Part shown: piece by piece, positions 34,506 through 42,745 of the stretch
How positions within the stretch are numbered: the first letter of the stretch is position 1
Layout: every line of letters begins with the position of its first letter
Source of the DNA: an uncultured Microbacteriaceae bacterium
GTDB taxonomy: Bacteria > Actinomycetota > Actinomycetes > Actinomycetales > Microbacteriaceae
Assembly (NCBI GenBank): GCA_947487835.1
Contig: CANKXX010000001.1
Location: 558,001-622,000, forward strand
Reading direction: 5' to 3'
DNA: 64,000 bases
Made by a program: the position numbers and the translations under genes
Notes under the pieces: model-generated
Seen by the model: the letters and a program-made list of their open reading frames with translations, nothing else
What the model was told of the DNA's origin: nothing
The model's database searches: none

Positions 34506-35387
34506 ATGCCCATCCCCGTTCTCCCCGGATTCACCTATCAGCAGATCGTCGTCGCCGACGGCGTGCGGCTCAGCGCCGCCGTCGCCGGCTCGGGCACCCC
34601 GATCGTGCTGCTGCACGGCTTCCCGCAGACCAACCTGATGTGGCGCCACGTGGCCGCGGACCTCGCGATGGAGCACACCGTCATCTGCCCGGATCTCCGC
34701 GGCTACGGCGCCAGCGACAAGCCCGCCGCGACCGGTCCGGACACCTACTCGAAGCGCACGATGGCCGCGGACATCGTGGCGCTGGCCGCGCAGCTGGGGC
34801 ACGACCGGTTCGCCCTGGCGGGCCACGACCGAGGCGCCCTCGTCGCGGTCCGGGCCGGGCTCGATCACCCGGACGTCATCACCCACCTCGCCGCCTTCGA
34901 CGTGCTGCCGACTCTCGACATGTGGGAGATCCTGAGCGGCCGCAACGCCGCCGTCGCGTTCCACCTCTACCTGATGGCGCAGCCGGAGGGACTCCCCGAG
35001 CGGATGATCGCGGGCACGGCCGACGAGTTCTTCGGCTCCTTCCTCGACGCCTGGACGAGGCATCCCGAGGCCATCCCGGAGGACGTCCGCGCCGAGTATC
35101 TGCGGGCCTCCCGCGACGCGATCCCGTCGATCGTCGCCGACTACCGGGCCTCCGCCGGCATCGACGTCGACCACGACGAGGCCGACCGCGCGTCGGGGCG
35201 CCGCCTGCGCATGCCCGTCACGGTTCTCCAGCAGGACTGGGGCTCCGTCCTCGGCTACGACGCCGCGGCGCTGTGGGGCGCCTGGGCCGACGACCTCGTG
35301 CATCAGACACTCGAGGCCGGGCACTTTCTGGCCGAGGAGGCGCCGCGGGACATCGCCGGCGCCCTCCGAGCGCTGCTCGCCCGGTGA
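34506..35387 (+). CDS. Alpha/beta hydrolase, haloacetate dehalogenase/epoxide hydrolase-like
   Basis: Enzyme of 293 residues. The fold begins with VLLHGFPQTNLMWRHVAADL and VICPDLRGYGASDKP. The nucleophile elbow GHDRGALVAVRAGLDHPDVI carries Asp rather than Ser, as in fluoroacetate dehalogenases and epoxide hydrolases. The base is the His in LEAGHFLAEEAP and the acid lies before it. The cap region (DMWEILSGRNAAVAFHLYL) is typical of haloacetate dehalogenase relatives; activity on halides is not certain. It is divergent from a SARP regulator that probably controls it. No ribosome site is visible, so the start ATG 34506 rests on homology. Confidence 0.9.
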   Translation: MPIPVLPGFTYQQIVVADGVRLSAAVAGSGTPIVLLHGFPQTNLMWRHVAADLAMEHTVICPDLRGYGASDKPAATGPDTYSKRTMAADIVALAAQLGHDRFALAGHDRGALVAVRAGLDHPDVITHLAAFDVLPTLDMWEILSGRNAAVAFHLYLMAQPEGLPERMIAGTADEFFGSFLDAWTRHPEAIPEDVRAEYLRASRDAIPSIVADYRASAGIDVDHDEADRASGRRLRMPVTVLQQDWGSVLGYDAAALWGAWADDLVHQTLEAGHFLAEEAPRDIAGALRALLAR

Positions 35388-35399
35388 TCATCGCTCGGC

Positions 35400-38225
35400 T
35401 CAGTGGCCGAACACGGCGCGCTCCGCGTCGAGAAGGCCGTAGCCGTCGATCGGGGTCCAGCCCGAGCCGAGCCGGTTCGCCATGGCGCCGAACAGCGGAT
35501 GCCCGTCCGCCCGCTGCGCCGTGAAGGCCATGCCGAACGGGACGGGGATGCCCGAGGGCAGGAACGTCGCTCCACCCAGCTCGTCCGCTCCGTTGCCCTC
35601 CTCGGACCCGCCCAGACCCGAGACCACGAGGTCGCGGTCGACGCCGAAGGACACGCTCTGGCCCGGCTGCAACCCGTTCCCGAAGGACACGGTCATGTGC
35701 CGGTACTGCCCCTCGACGGCGGGCGGCGACGCGGGCTTCGAGAAGGACGCGCTCACGGAGTCGGCGGCGAGTCCGCCGGTGGTGCCGACCGTGAAGGGGA
35801 AGCCGTCGTCCCGGAACGGAGGAGCACCGTCGAAGGGGCGCGGATCGAACACGATGCCCTCGGTGAGGAAGCCGAAGCGGTCGCCGGGAGCGGTGGGGCT
35901 GCCGCTCTCGCCGTAGAAGGTGATCGAGGTGAGCGCCTCGGATCCGGTGTTCGTGGCCGTGAAGAAGCCCGGGTCGGTCATCGAGCCCGGGACCGGGCTG
36001 TTCTCGTTGCCCTGCGGCCCGTCCGCGGTGATGGAGAGGCCGGGGGCGGTGCCCTCGGAGTGATGCGGGTCGAGGTCGTGCGCGAACGCGCTCCGTTCGA
36101 GCCGACGGCGCATCTCGTCCGGGCTCACCGAGCCGGATCCGCCCGACCGTTGCAAGGCGAGTGCGGCGATCGAAGCGGCGTGGGGCGCGGACGCGCTCGT
36201 TCCGAAGAAGTTCGGCTGCGCGTCCTCGTCGCGGGGCGAGTCCGCACCGAAGAAGGTCGTGTTCCCCCCGTCCGCGGCGGTCACCTGCGGCACTCGCCTC
36301 GTCTCGGGAGCCGGGAGGCGGTTCCCCTCCGAGTCGAAGAGGATCTGCAGGTCACCGCCCGGCGAGGTGAAGTACTCCGGGAGGTAGGGGCGGAAGGGGT
36401 CGAACGCGCCGACCGCCGTCGCGCCACGGGAGGTGGCGTGCCCGAAGACGGCGGGCGCGAGCGGGTCGGCGTACTCGGCGAGGTTCGCGCCGTCGAAGAG
36501 CACGTTGCGGAGCCTGGTGGCTCCGACCGGTCCCGTGCCGGCCCGGGAGATCGCGAGCTGGATCTCCGGCACTCCCCCGAGGGCGGCGAACTCCGAGGGC
36601 CGTCCCGTGGCCGTGTTCAGGTCGCCCACGGCACCCAGGAAGTTCCCCTCGCTGTCGAAGAACAGCAGGTTGAAGTCGGTGCTCACCAGGGAGGGCGCGA
36701 TCACCGGCAGCACCTCGACGGTGAAGTCGCCCCGGGCACCCAGGAAGCCGCTGACCGTGATCGTGTAGTCGCCCACCTGCGACAGGACCGTCGAGTACAA
36801 CTCCGGCGAGGATCCGGTGTCGATCTGCGCGAGCTCCGTGCCGTCCGGCGCGGTGACCGTGAGGATCAGGTCGGTCGTGCCCGACGGGACGGCGTCCGCG
36901 CGGACGAGCACGGTGTCGCCCACGTCCTCCGCCGTCGCGGTGAAGGTGACGCTCGCCTCCGGGTCCTCCTCCCTGATCTCCCCCGCGGCCTCGAAGATCG
37001 GCTCGCCGAGCGTGGGCCCGTCGAGGTCGACGGGGTCGTCCCACTGCACGTTCAGGAGCCCGCCGTTCGCCGAGAGCGCGATCGTCTGAGCCGCGTCCGA
37101 ACCCTCGCCCGGATCCATGTCCTGGAGGCCGCCCGAGTACAGAGCGGGGTCGACGTCGCCGAGGTCGAGATTCGACGCCGCCGCCGCCTCGCCCGCGGGC
37201 AGGAGGCGCACCGGCGCGTCCCAGGACTGCTGATTGCCCTGATTCCCGGCGGAGGAGAAGTAGTGCACGCCCTCCGCCGCGACGTCGTCGATCGCGTCGC
37301 TCAGGGCGGAGTCGGAGAAGAACGGCTCGGAAAGGTAGACGATGTCGTCAACGATCACGTCCGCCGCGCACGGTCCGGCGTCGTCCGCGAGATCCCGGAC
37401 GTGCTGGGCGAAGGTCAGGAGGCCGCCGTTCGCTGTCGCGAAGCAGAGCTTGGCTGCCGGCGCCACGTCGTGCGCGATCTGCAGCATCGCCCGCCCCTCG
37501 TCGCTGCCCTCCTCCTCGGTCGACTCCGCGAGCACCACCACGGGCTCCGGATTCAGTGGGTTCCGTGCGCCCGGCAGGTCGCCGGACGCGACGTCGTCGG
37601 CAGCGCGGACGGCGAGCGGCTCGCCCGTCACGGTCGTGGTCGCGATGTCGTAGGAGTCCGAGAGCGCCCCGATCGTGATTCCCTCGCCGTCGATGCCGGC
37701 CCGCTGCACGCGATCGATCCGCTCGAGGGCCACGCCCTGCGAGGTCGCGGCGCCCACCGTCCCCCGCGGCCGCAGCGACTGCGCGATCGTGCCCGTGTCG
37801 CGGAGGGCTGCAACCCGCCGGACGGCGGTGAGGGGAAGGAACCCCTCGAGGGTTCCCGCGCCCGGGTCCGCGGCCTGCACGACGAGCCCGAGCGTCTCCA
37901 GCTCGGCTCGGAAGGCGGCGCGGTCGGCGCCGTCCCTCGGCGTGACCTCCACCAGCACGCGCCCCTCGCCGTCGCGAATCGCGAGCGACTCCTGATCCAG
38001 GCGCAGCCCGGATGCCGAGCGCTGCTCGACGGAGCCCTCGGACTCGGCGAGCAGCCGCCCCAGGCCGTTGCCCAGAGTGCCCCCGCCCTCCGCACGGTCG
38101 ATCGCCGACGCCGCGCGCATTCCGGACGCGGACGCGACGGCGGCGGAAAGACCGGCGGGCGTCAGCAGTGCGGTGACCAGGATCGCCGCGGCTGCGGACC
38201 CCACGACGCGACGATTCGACTTCAC
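35400..38225 (-). CDS. Large secreted S8-type (subtilase) peptidase with atypical catalytic site
   Basis: Exported protein of 941 residues. Signal peptide: MKSNRRVVGSAAAAILVTAL, cleavage near residue 33. A propeptide follows, then a subtilisin-like core. The Asp is in ITIGALSDSYD (near 190), the Asn region in VHYFSSAGNQGN, and the Ser in FFGTSASAPHAASIAALA (near 680). Where classical subtilases have H-G-T-H, this protein has EGSDEGRAMLQIAHDVAP, so the catalytic His is missing and Asp/Glu lie in its place. A beta-sandwich insert of about 300 residues (from near 400) separates the Asn region from the Ser. The C-terminal 200 residues are not catalytic (SITFYGESGS, FGNGLQPGQSVSFGVDRD). Activity is uncertain. 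A hairpin lies upstream at 38323. Confidence 0.85.
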   Translation of the reverse strand: MKSNRRVVGSAAAAILVTALLTPAGLSAAVASASGMRAASAIDRAEGGGTLGNGLGRLLAESEGSVEQRSASGLRLDQESLAIRDGEGRVLVEVTPRDGADRAAFRAELETLGLVVQAADPGAGTLEGFLPLTAVRRVAALRDTGTIAQSLRPRGTVGAATSQGVALERIDRVQRAGIDGEGITIGALSDSYDIATTTVTGEPLAVRAADDVASGDLPGARNPLNPEPVVVLAESTEEEGSDEGRAMLQIAHDVAPAAKLCFATANGGLLTFAQHVRDLADDAGPCAADVIVDDIVYLSEPFFSDSALSDAIDDVAAEGVHYFSSAGNQGNQQSWDAPVRLLPAGEAAAASNLDLGDVDPALYSGGLQDMDPGEGSDAAQTIALSANGGLLNVQWDDPVDLDGPTLGEPIFEAAGEIREEDPEASVTFTATAEDVGDTVLVRADAVPSGTTDLILTVTAPDGTELAQIDTGSSPELYSTVLSQVGDYTITVSGFLGARGDFTVEVLPVIAPSLVSTDFNLLFFDSEGNFLGAVGDLNTATGRPSEFAALGGVPEIQLAISRAGTGPVGATRLRNVLFDGANLAEYADPLAPAVFGHATSRGATAVGAFDPFRPYLPEYFTSPGGDLQILFDSEGNRLPAPETRRVPQVTAADGGNTTFFGADSPRDEDAQPNFFGTSASAPHAASIAALALQRSGGSGSVSPDEMRRRLERSAFAHDLDPHHSEGTAPGLSITADGPQGNENSPVPGSMTDPGFFTATNTGSEALTSITFYGESGSPTAPGDRFGFLTEGIVFDPRPFDGAPPFRDDGFPFTVGTTGGLAADSVSASFSKPASPPAVEGQYRHMTVSFGNGLQPGQSVSFGVDRDLVVSGLGGSEEGNGADELGGATFLPSGIPVPFGMAFTAQRADGHPLFGAMANRLGSGWTPIDGYGLLDAERAVFGH

Positions 38226-38322
38226 GATCAGCTCCGATCCTGAACCAGCAGATTCTCGGCACCGTAGTCGCCCGCGTTTCCCCGCCGTAAGCCTCGCTTC
38301 CGGAACACCGCAATCCGGAGCG

Positions 38323-38342
38323 GCGCCCCCGGTAGGGGGCGC
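38323..38342 (-). terminator. Hairpin after the MFS gene
   Basis: GCGCCCCC, loop GGTA, GGGGGCGC: a perfect 8-bp stem 36 bases past the stop of the MFS gene at 38379, read on the minus strand. No T-run is seen. Confidence 0.45.
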
Positions 38343-38378
38343 GGGAGGAGCGGTGTCAGGCGAGCGGGCCGGCCGCGA

Positions 38379-39716
38379 TCACGCGACGCCCGGGCCCGCG
38401 CCCGGGCCCGCAGCATCCTCCCGATGCCAGCTCGGCAGCTCCTCCACGTCCCTCGTGCGCCGCAGCACGAGCACGAGGGGCAGCGGCGAGAGCACGATGA
38501 TGGCGCCCGCGACCCACAGCGTCGACCGCGCACCGATCAGCTCGCCGAGCACCCCGCCCAGCAGCGCACCGAGGGGGAACAGACCCATGATGAGGAACCG
38601 CATGGTCGCCGTGACCCGGCCGAGCATCCGGTCGGGGCAGAGCCGCTGGCGCAGGCTCACGTTCGTGACCGAGTAGATGATCTGACCGAACTCCCCCGCC
38701 GCCATGCCCACGAAGATCAGGACGACGGTCCAGCCCGGCTGCGCGAGCGGGCTCAGCAGGGTGATGGGGCCGGTGACCGCGAGCGACAGCCAGATGATGC
38801 GGGCCGAGCCGAACCGGCGCGACAGGCGCGGGGTGAGAGCCGCGCCGAGCATCACGGTCACGGAGCCGGCGGCCACGATGATCCCGATCACCGCCGGCGA
38901 CAGGTGCAGGCTGCGGGCCAGGAAGATGAACGACACCGCGGAGGCCACCGCGAACGAGAAGTTGCTCGCCGCGCTCGTGATGGCCGTCGCCCGGAGGATG
39001 CGGTTGCGGCCGACGAACACGAGGCCCTCGCGGATCTGCGAGCGGAGCCGCTGCCGCACGGCCGGCGGCACGACGGGCGGCTCCGTGCGCCGGATGCCGG
39101 CCAGGGACGCCGCGGAGACCGCGAAGGTGACGGCCTGGATCAGCACGACGCTGGCCGCGCCGACGAGGGTCACGAGCACGCCGCCGAGGCCGGGGCCCAC
39201 CACCTGACCCGACGCGCGGATCGTCTCCATCGCGGAGTTGCCGGCGAGCACCCGATCCTTGCCGATCACCGACGGCACGTAGCTCTGGTACGCGACGTCG
39301 AAGAAGACGCGGGCGAAGCCGGCGAGCAGGGAGACCACGACCAGCTGGGCGATCGAGAGCACGCCGAACAGCGCGGCGACCGGGATCGTCGCGAGCAGCA
39401 CCATGCGCGCGAGGTCGCTCGAGATGAGGATCGGGCGGCGACGCCAGGTGTCCACCCAGGCCCCCGCGGGAAGGCCGATCACGGCGAACGCCACGGTGGA
39501 GGAGGCGCCGATGAGGCCGACCTCGAGGGCCGTCGCGTCCAGCTCGAGCACGGCGAGCAGCGGGATCGCGACGCCACTGATCTGCGCGCCGAGCTGGCTC
39601 GTGGTCTGGCCGACGAGCAGCAGGCGGAAGTCGCGACTGCGAAGGAGGGAGAGCTCCGGCGCCGGGGCAACCTGTCCGGAAGCCCGCGGAAGGTCCTGCT
39701 CGTCGGGATCCGGCAC
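38379..39716 (-). CDS. MFS transporter (macrolide-efflux/enterobactin-exporter-like)
   Basis: Integral membrane protein of 445 residues with about 12 helices. It opens with ELSLLRSRDFRLLLVGQTTS, then QISGVAIPLLAVLELDATAL, typical of the MFS_3 (EntS/MefA) group. GLPAGAWVDTWRRRPILI matches the loop 2-3 signature G-x-x-x-D-R/W-x-x-R-R. The start is set at GTG 39716, because relatives begin shortly before the LLRSRDFR stretch; the longer frame into the DUF1992 gene is not supported. The C-terminal tail WHREDAAGPGAGPGVA is low complexity. Exported compounds are not predictable. It is followed closely by, and probably read with, the DUF1992 gene upstream on the same strand. Confidence 0.9.
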   Translation of the reverse strand: MPDPDEQDLPRASGQVAPAPELSLLRSRDFRLLLVGQTTSQLGAQISGVAIPLLAVLELDATALEVGLIGASSTVAFAVIGLPAGAWVDTWRRRPILISSDLARMVLLATIPVAALFGVLSIAQLVVVSLLAGFARVFFDVAYQSYVPSVIGKDRVLAGNSAMETIRASGQVVGPGLGGVLVTLVGAASVVLIQAVTFAVSAASLAGIRRTEPPVVPPAVRQRLRSQIREGLVFVGRNRILRATAITSAASNFSFAVASAVSFIFLARSLHLSPAVIGIIVAAGSVTVMLGAALTPRLSRRFGSARIIWLSLAVTGPITLLSPLAQPGWTVVLIFVGMAAGEFGQIIYSVTNVSLRQRLCPDRMLGRVTATMRFLIMGLFPLGALLGGVLGELIGARSTLWVAGAIIVLSPLPLVLVLRRTRDVEELPSWHREDAAGPGAGPGVA

Positions 39717-39754
39717 GGCCCCATTCTGTCCCACCCGCGGACGACGCCGCGGGG

Positions 39755-40363
39755 TCAGCGGCCGCGCCGCGCCCTCCGCCGCTCGCGCCAGGTCATCGCG
39801 GCGTAGGCGGCGGCCTCCCGCTCCTGCGCCTCGCGGGCCTTCCGCAGCCGGGTCGCCTGGCGCTCGCGCCAGCGGGAGACCTCGTCCTCGACGTCCCGGG
39901 TGGGCGTCACGACCGGCGGGCCGCCCTGGAGCTGGCGCCGCGCCTCCACGATCCGCGCGTTGAAGTCGGTGAGGATCTCGCGCACCACCCGCTCGGACGC
40001 CGTGGCGTCGAGGCGGGCGTCGAGCTCCAGGTTCTCCTGGCGGAGGGTGAGCGCGGGCGGGCCGAGTCCGGTCAGCTTCTCCCGCTCGATCTTCTGCCGG
40101 ATCCACCAGTTCGGGTCGTACGGCTGCCGAAGGCTCGCGAGCGGCTTGCCCGCCCCGGGCAGGTCGTCGAAGTCACCCCTGCGCTGCGCCTGCTGGATGG
40201 CGATCTCCACGAACTGGGCACGCTGGTCCATCGTGGCCTGCCCGGCGTTGTCGCCCTCCTCCTCGGCAACGGCAGCGGCATCCGGGGACGTCTCCTCCGT
40301 GAGGCGGTCCACCTGGTAGCGGGCCACCTTCAGTCGGGCGTCCCCCCGGTCCTTCCTAGCCAT
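39755..40363 (-). CDS. DUF1992 (DnaJ subfamily C28-like) protein
   Basis: Highly charged soluble protein of 202 residues. The DUF1992 core is at about residues 45-120: FVEIAIQQAQRRGDFDDLPG, then AGKPLASLRQPYDPNWWIRQK, the conserved G-x-G-K/R-P-L and NWW motifs. Relatives include the DnaJ homologue C28 region, but no J domain is present. The C-terminal third is a long Arg/Glu-rich helix (RWRERQATRLRKAREAQERE) likely to form a coiled coil. The function is unknown. It precedes the MFS gene by 38 bases on the same strand. The start ATG 40363 lacks a clear ribosome site. Confidence 0.9.
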   Translation of the reverse strand: MARKDRGDARLKVARYQVDRLTEETSPDAAAVAEEEGDNAGQATMDQRAQFVEIAIQQAQRRGDFDDLPGAGKPLASLRQPYDPNWWIRQKIEREKLTGLGPPALTLRQENLELDARLDATASERVVREILTDFNARIVEARRQLQGGPPVVTPTRDVEDEVSRWRERQATRLRKAREAQEREAAAYAAMTWRERRRARRGR

Positions 40364-40426
40364 GCCCTCCAGCCTAGGTTTCTCCGTTCGACGGCGTCGA
40401 GCGGAGTGGAGGCACCTCCCAGCGGG

Positions 40427-41011
40427 CTACTCGTTGACGAGCACCGGTACGCCGACGGCAGCGGACACCGCGGTGCCGGCGAGGGCCGGCGGCACGGGCA
40501 CGGCGAACTCGTGCACCTCCTCGGGCGGGCCGGAGTGCGTGTGCGCGTGCCCGCTCTCCTCCTCGTCCGCGTGCAGCACGAACGACTCCTGCCCGAGCAG
40601 CGCACCATCCGTGCCGTAGAAACCCGCGACGACCTCGAGCTCGATGACCTCGCTCACGTCGCTCGTGACCTCGACCGAACCGGTGACCCCGTCCCCGCTG
40701 AACGCGAGGTCCTGTAGCACGAACCGGTCGTCGAACGGGCCGGCGGCCTGCGTCACCGTTCCCGCCGCGGGGCCGGCTGAGGCGAGACTCGCCAGCGTCG
40801 GCGTATCCGAGTCCGCGGTGGCCAGATCCGGGAAGGACGTCACCGCCGTCGCGGCGGGGGCGGGTTCGGCGGTGGCCGATGCGGACGCGGCCTCCGGACC
40901 GGAGGCGGTGCCCGCGGTGGCTCCGATGCCGGTGCCGACCGCGACGGCCACGAGGACGGCGGAGGCCGCGATCGCGGAGCCGATCAGCAGGGGGCGGGAG
41001 GGGTGCTTCAT
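40427..41011 (-). CDS. Exported hypothetical protein with a His-rich loop
   Basis: Protein of 194 residues with a signal peptide or N-terminal anchor (LLIGSAIAASAVLVAVAV) followed by a low-complexity Ala/Ser/Thr/Pro linker to about residue 70. The rest is predicted beta-rich (FVLQDLAFSGDGVTGSVEV, VIELEVVAGFYG) and includes ESGHAHTHSGPPEEVHEF, with four His that could bind metal. No family is recognised. ATG 41011 with GAAGGAAGC upstream is clear. It lies 66 bases downstream of the secreted alkaline phosphatase gene on the same strand, so co-transcription and a link to extracellular phosphate or metal handling are plausible inferences. Confidence 0.75.
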   Translation of the reverse strand: MKHPSRPLLIGSAIAASAVLVAVAVGTGIGATAGTASGPEAASASATAEPAPAATAVTSFPDLATADSDTPTLASLASAGPAAGTVTQAAGPFDDRFVLQDLAFSGDGVTGSVEVTSDVSEVIELEVVAGFYGTDGALLGQESFVLHADEEESGHAHTHSGPPEEVHEFAVPVPPALAGTAVSAAVGVPVLVNE

Positions 41012-41076
41012 GGTGCTTCCTTCACTGCCGATGGGCCGGGATCGCTCCCGGCCCATCGACGTTCGTGTTCGATTGA

Positions 41077-42585
41077 TCAGTTCAGGCGCATCGCGTCGGC
41101 CATGACGCCGAAGAGATCCGTGTTGTCGATCGAGCCGTCCAGCTGCTCCGCGCCACGGCCGTAGGCGTAGATCGGCACGTCGGCGCCGGTGTGGTTGCCC
41201 GACAGGTAGGTCAGCCAGAGGCTGGCCTCCGGCGAGCCGTCCGTCACGCCCTCCGCGTCGTCCGGGGTACGGAAGGTCGCGGGGGCGAAGTTGGTCGAAT
41301 CGGCCGAGCCGGCGCCGTTCACGATTCCGCTGGAACGCTCCGGGTCGAGCGTGGAGCTCGTCGGGCGGCTGGGGGTGGAGTTGTTGGCCGGGTTCCCGCT
41401 GTCCACGTTGCCGGGAGGCGTCGCCGCCTCAGCGTTCGTGAAAGTGCCCTTCTCGATGATGTTGAAGCCCGCGCACTCGTGGTCGGCGGTGACGATGACC
41501 AGCGTGTGCTTGTCCTTCTTCGCGAAGTCGAGGGCCACCTTGACCGCGTCGTCGAACGCCTTGATCTCCTCGAGCGTCTGGGCCGCGTCGTTGGCGTGCG
41601 AGCGCTTGTCGATGAGCGCGCCCTCGACCTGCAGGTAGAACCCGCGGCCGGGCTTCTTCTTCACGTCGAGGAGGCTGATGGCCTTGCTCGTCATCTCGGG
41701 GAGGGTCGGCTCCTGCGCCTGCACCGACTCCGGGTTGTCCTGCTTCGCCTTCTCGATGGTCAGGTTGCCCCGGTTGAACAGGCCGAAGACCTTGGAGCCG
41801 GTCGCGTTGGTGAGGTCGGTGCGGGTCGCCACGGTCTGGGTGGTCGGGGATCCGAGCACCTGGTAGCCCTGGTTCTTCAGCGCCTGCTCGTCCGCGGCGT
41901 CGAAGCGGCCGAGGCCGCCACCGAGGATGACGTCGGCGGTGCCGTTGCGGGCGATCTGGTCCGCGATCGGCACGACGCGCACGTCGTCGGTCGGCAGCGG
42001 GGTGCCGGTGATAGCGGTGTCCTGGCAGGAGGCGGCCGAGTAGACCGGGCCCTGGCAGCCGCGGGCGAGCGCGTGGCTCATCTGGCCCGCGGGCGTCGCG
42101 TCGGTGATCTCGGCGGTGGAGACGTTGCCGGTGAGGAACTTCGCCTGCTTTGCCATCTCCATCAACGTCGGGGTGACGGCGCCCTTGGCGTCGACGCCAA
42201 GGGCGGCGTTGTAGGTCTTGACGCCCGAGGCCCAGGCGGTCGCGGCCGAAGCCGAGTCGGTGACGAGGTTCGGCACGAAGTCCGCCTCACCCGGCTGGCC
42301 CGACTTCTTCTGCACCGCGTAGGTGCTCACGTAGCCCTGGGACGGCAGCGTCTCCATGGTCAGCTTGCCGTCGGCGCCGTAGAAGCGCTCGCGGCCGGCG
42401 GTGACGTGGGTGCGGCCCATGCCGTCGCCCACAAGGTAGATGACGTTCTTGATGCTCCCACCGTCGCGCCCGCCGGAGCGCGGCTCGGCTGAGGCGGCGT
42501 TGGCGCCCAGTCCGGCGGCGGTCCCGCCGGCCACGAGCATCAGCGCGAGCACCCCCGCGGTGAATCCCACTCTGGATCGTTGCAT
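41077..42585 (-). CDS. Secreted alkaline phosphatase (PhoA family)
   Basis: Exported phosphomonoesterase of 502 residues. Signal peptide MQRSRVGFTAGVLALMLVAG, with the mature part from about residue 35. Metal and catalytic motifs: KNVIYLVGDGMG (first metal Asp), NLVTDSASAATAWASGVKT with the nucleophile Ser, STAEITDATPAGQMSHALA, ADVILGGGLGRF, FYLQVEGALIDKRSHANDA (Glu/His metal ligands), and VIVTADHECAGFNI with the Asp-His pair. A Pro/Ser/Asn-rich insert lies near residue 395. ATG 42585 has GGGAG 8 bases upstream; ATG 42606 further up is out of range of it. A possible PHO box is at 42670-42702. It is followed by an exported His-rich protein gene. Confidence 0.96.
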   Translation of the reverse strand: MQRSRVGFTAGVLALMLVAGGTAAGLGANAASAEPRSGGRDGGSIKNVIYLVGDGMGRTHVTAGRERFYGADGKLTMETLPSQGYVSTYAVQKKSGQPGEADFVPNLVTDSASAATAWASGVKTYNAALGVDAKGAVTPTLMEMAKQAKFLTGNVSTAEITDATPAGQMSHALARGCQGPVYSAASCQDTAITGTPLPTDDVRVVPIADQIARNGTADVILGGGLGRFDAADEQALKNQGYQVLGSPTTQTVATRTDLTNATGSKVFGLFNRGNLTIEKAKQDNPESVQAQEPTLPEMTSKAISLLDVKKKPGRGFYLQVEGALIDKRSHANDAAQTLEEIKAFDDAVKVALDFAKKDKHTLVIVTADHECAGFNIIEKGTFTNAEAATPPGNVDSGNPANNSTPSRPTSSTLDPERSSGIVNGAGSADSTNFAPATFRTPDDAEGVTDGSPEASLWLTYLSGNHTGADVPIYAYGRGAEQLDGSIDNTDLFGVMADAMRLN

Positions 42586-42669
42586 TTGCAGTCTCCCTGA
42601 CATACGTGTGCGGCGCTTCGGCAAGCGCCCTTCGCGACGTTAGGAACCGGTCGTGGACATCGGTCGGCG

Positions 42670-42702
42670 ATTGTGTGACCGGAAGCGGATGCGCAGGTGA
42701 AC
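42670..42702 (-). promoter_or_regulatory. Possible PHO box of the alkaline phosphatase gene
   Basis: On the minus strand, three 11-base units stand in a row: GTTCACCTGCG, CATCCGCTTCC and GGTCACACAAT. The outer two match the actinobacterial PhoP direct-repeat consensus G-G/T-TCAYYY; the middle one is poor. It lies about 85 bases before the phosphatase start. Confidence 0.45.
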
Positions 42703-42745
42703 AGCAGGGGTAGTACGGCGCGCTCGGGCCTCCTTCCCAGAGTTG

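Noticed and set aside
35403-38243. A 946-residue plus-strand frame opposite the large subtilase
   Set aside because: Arg/Val/Glu/Gly-rich shadow with no motifs.
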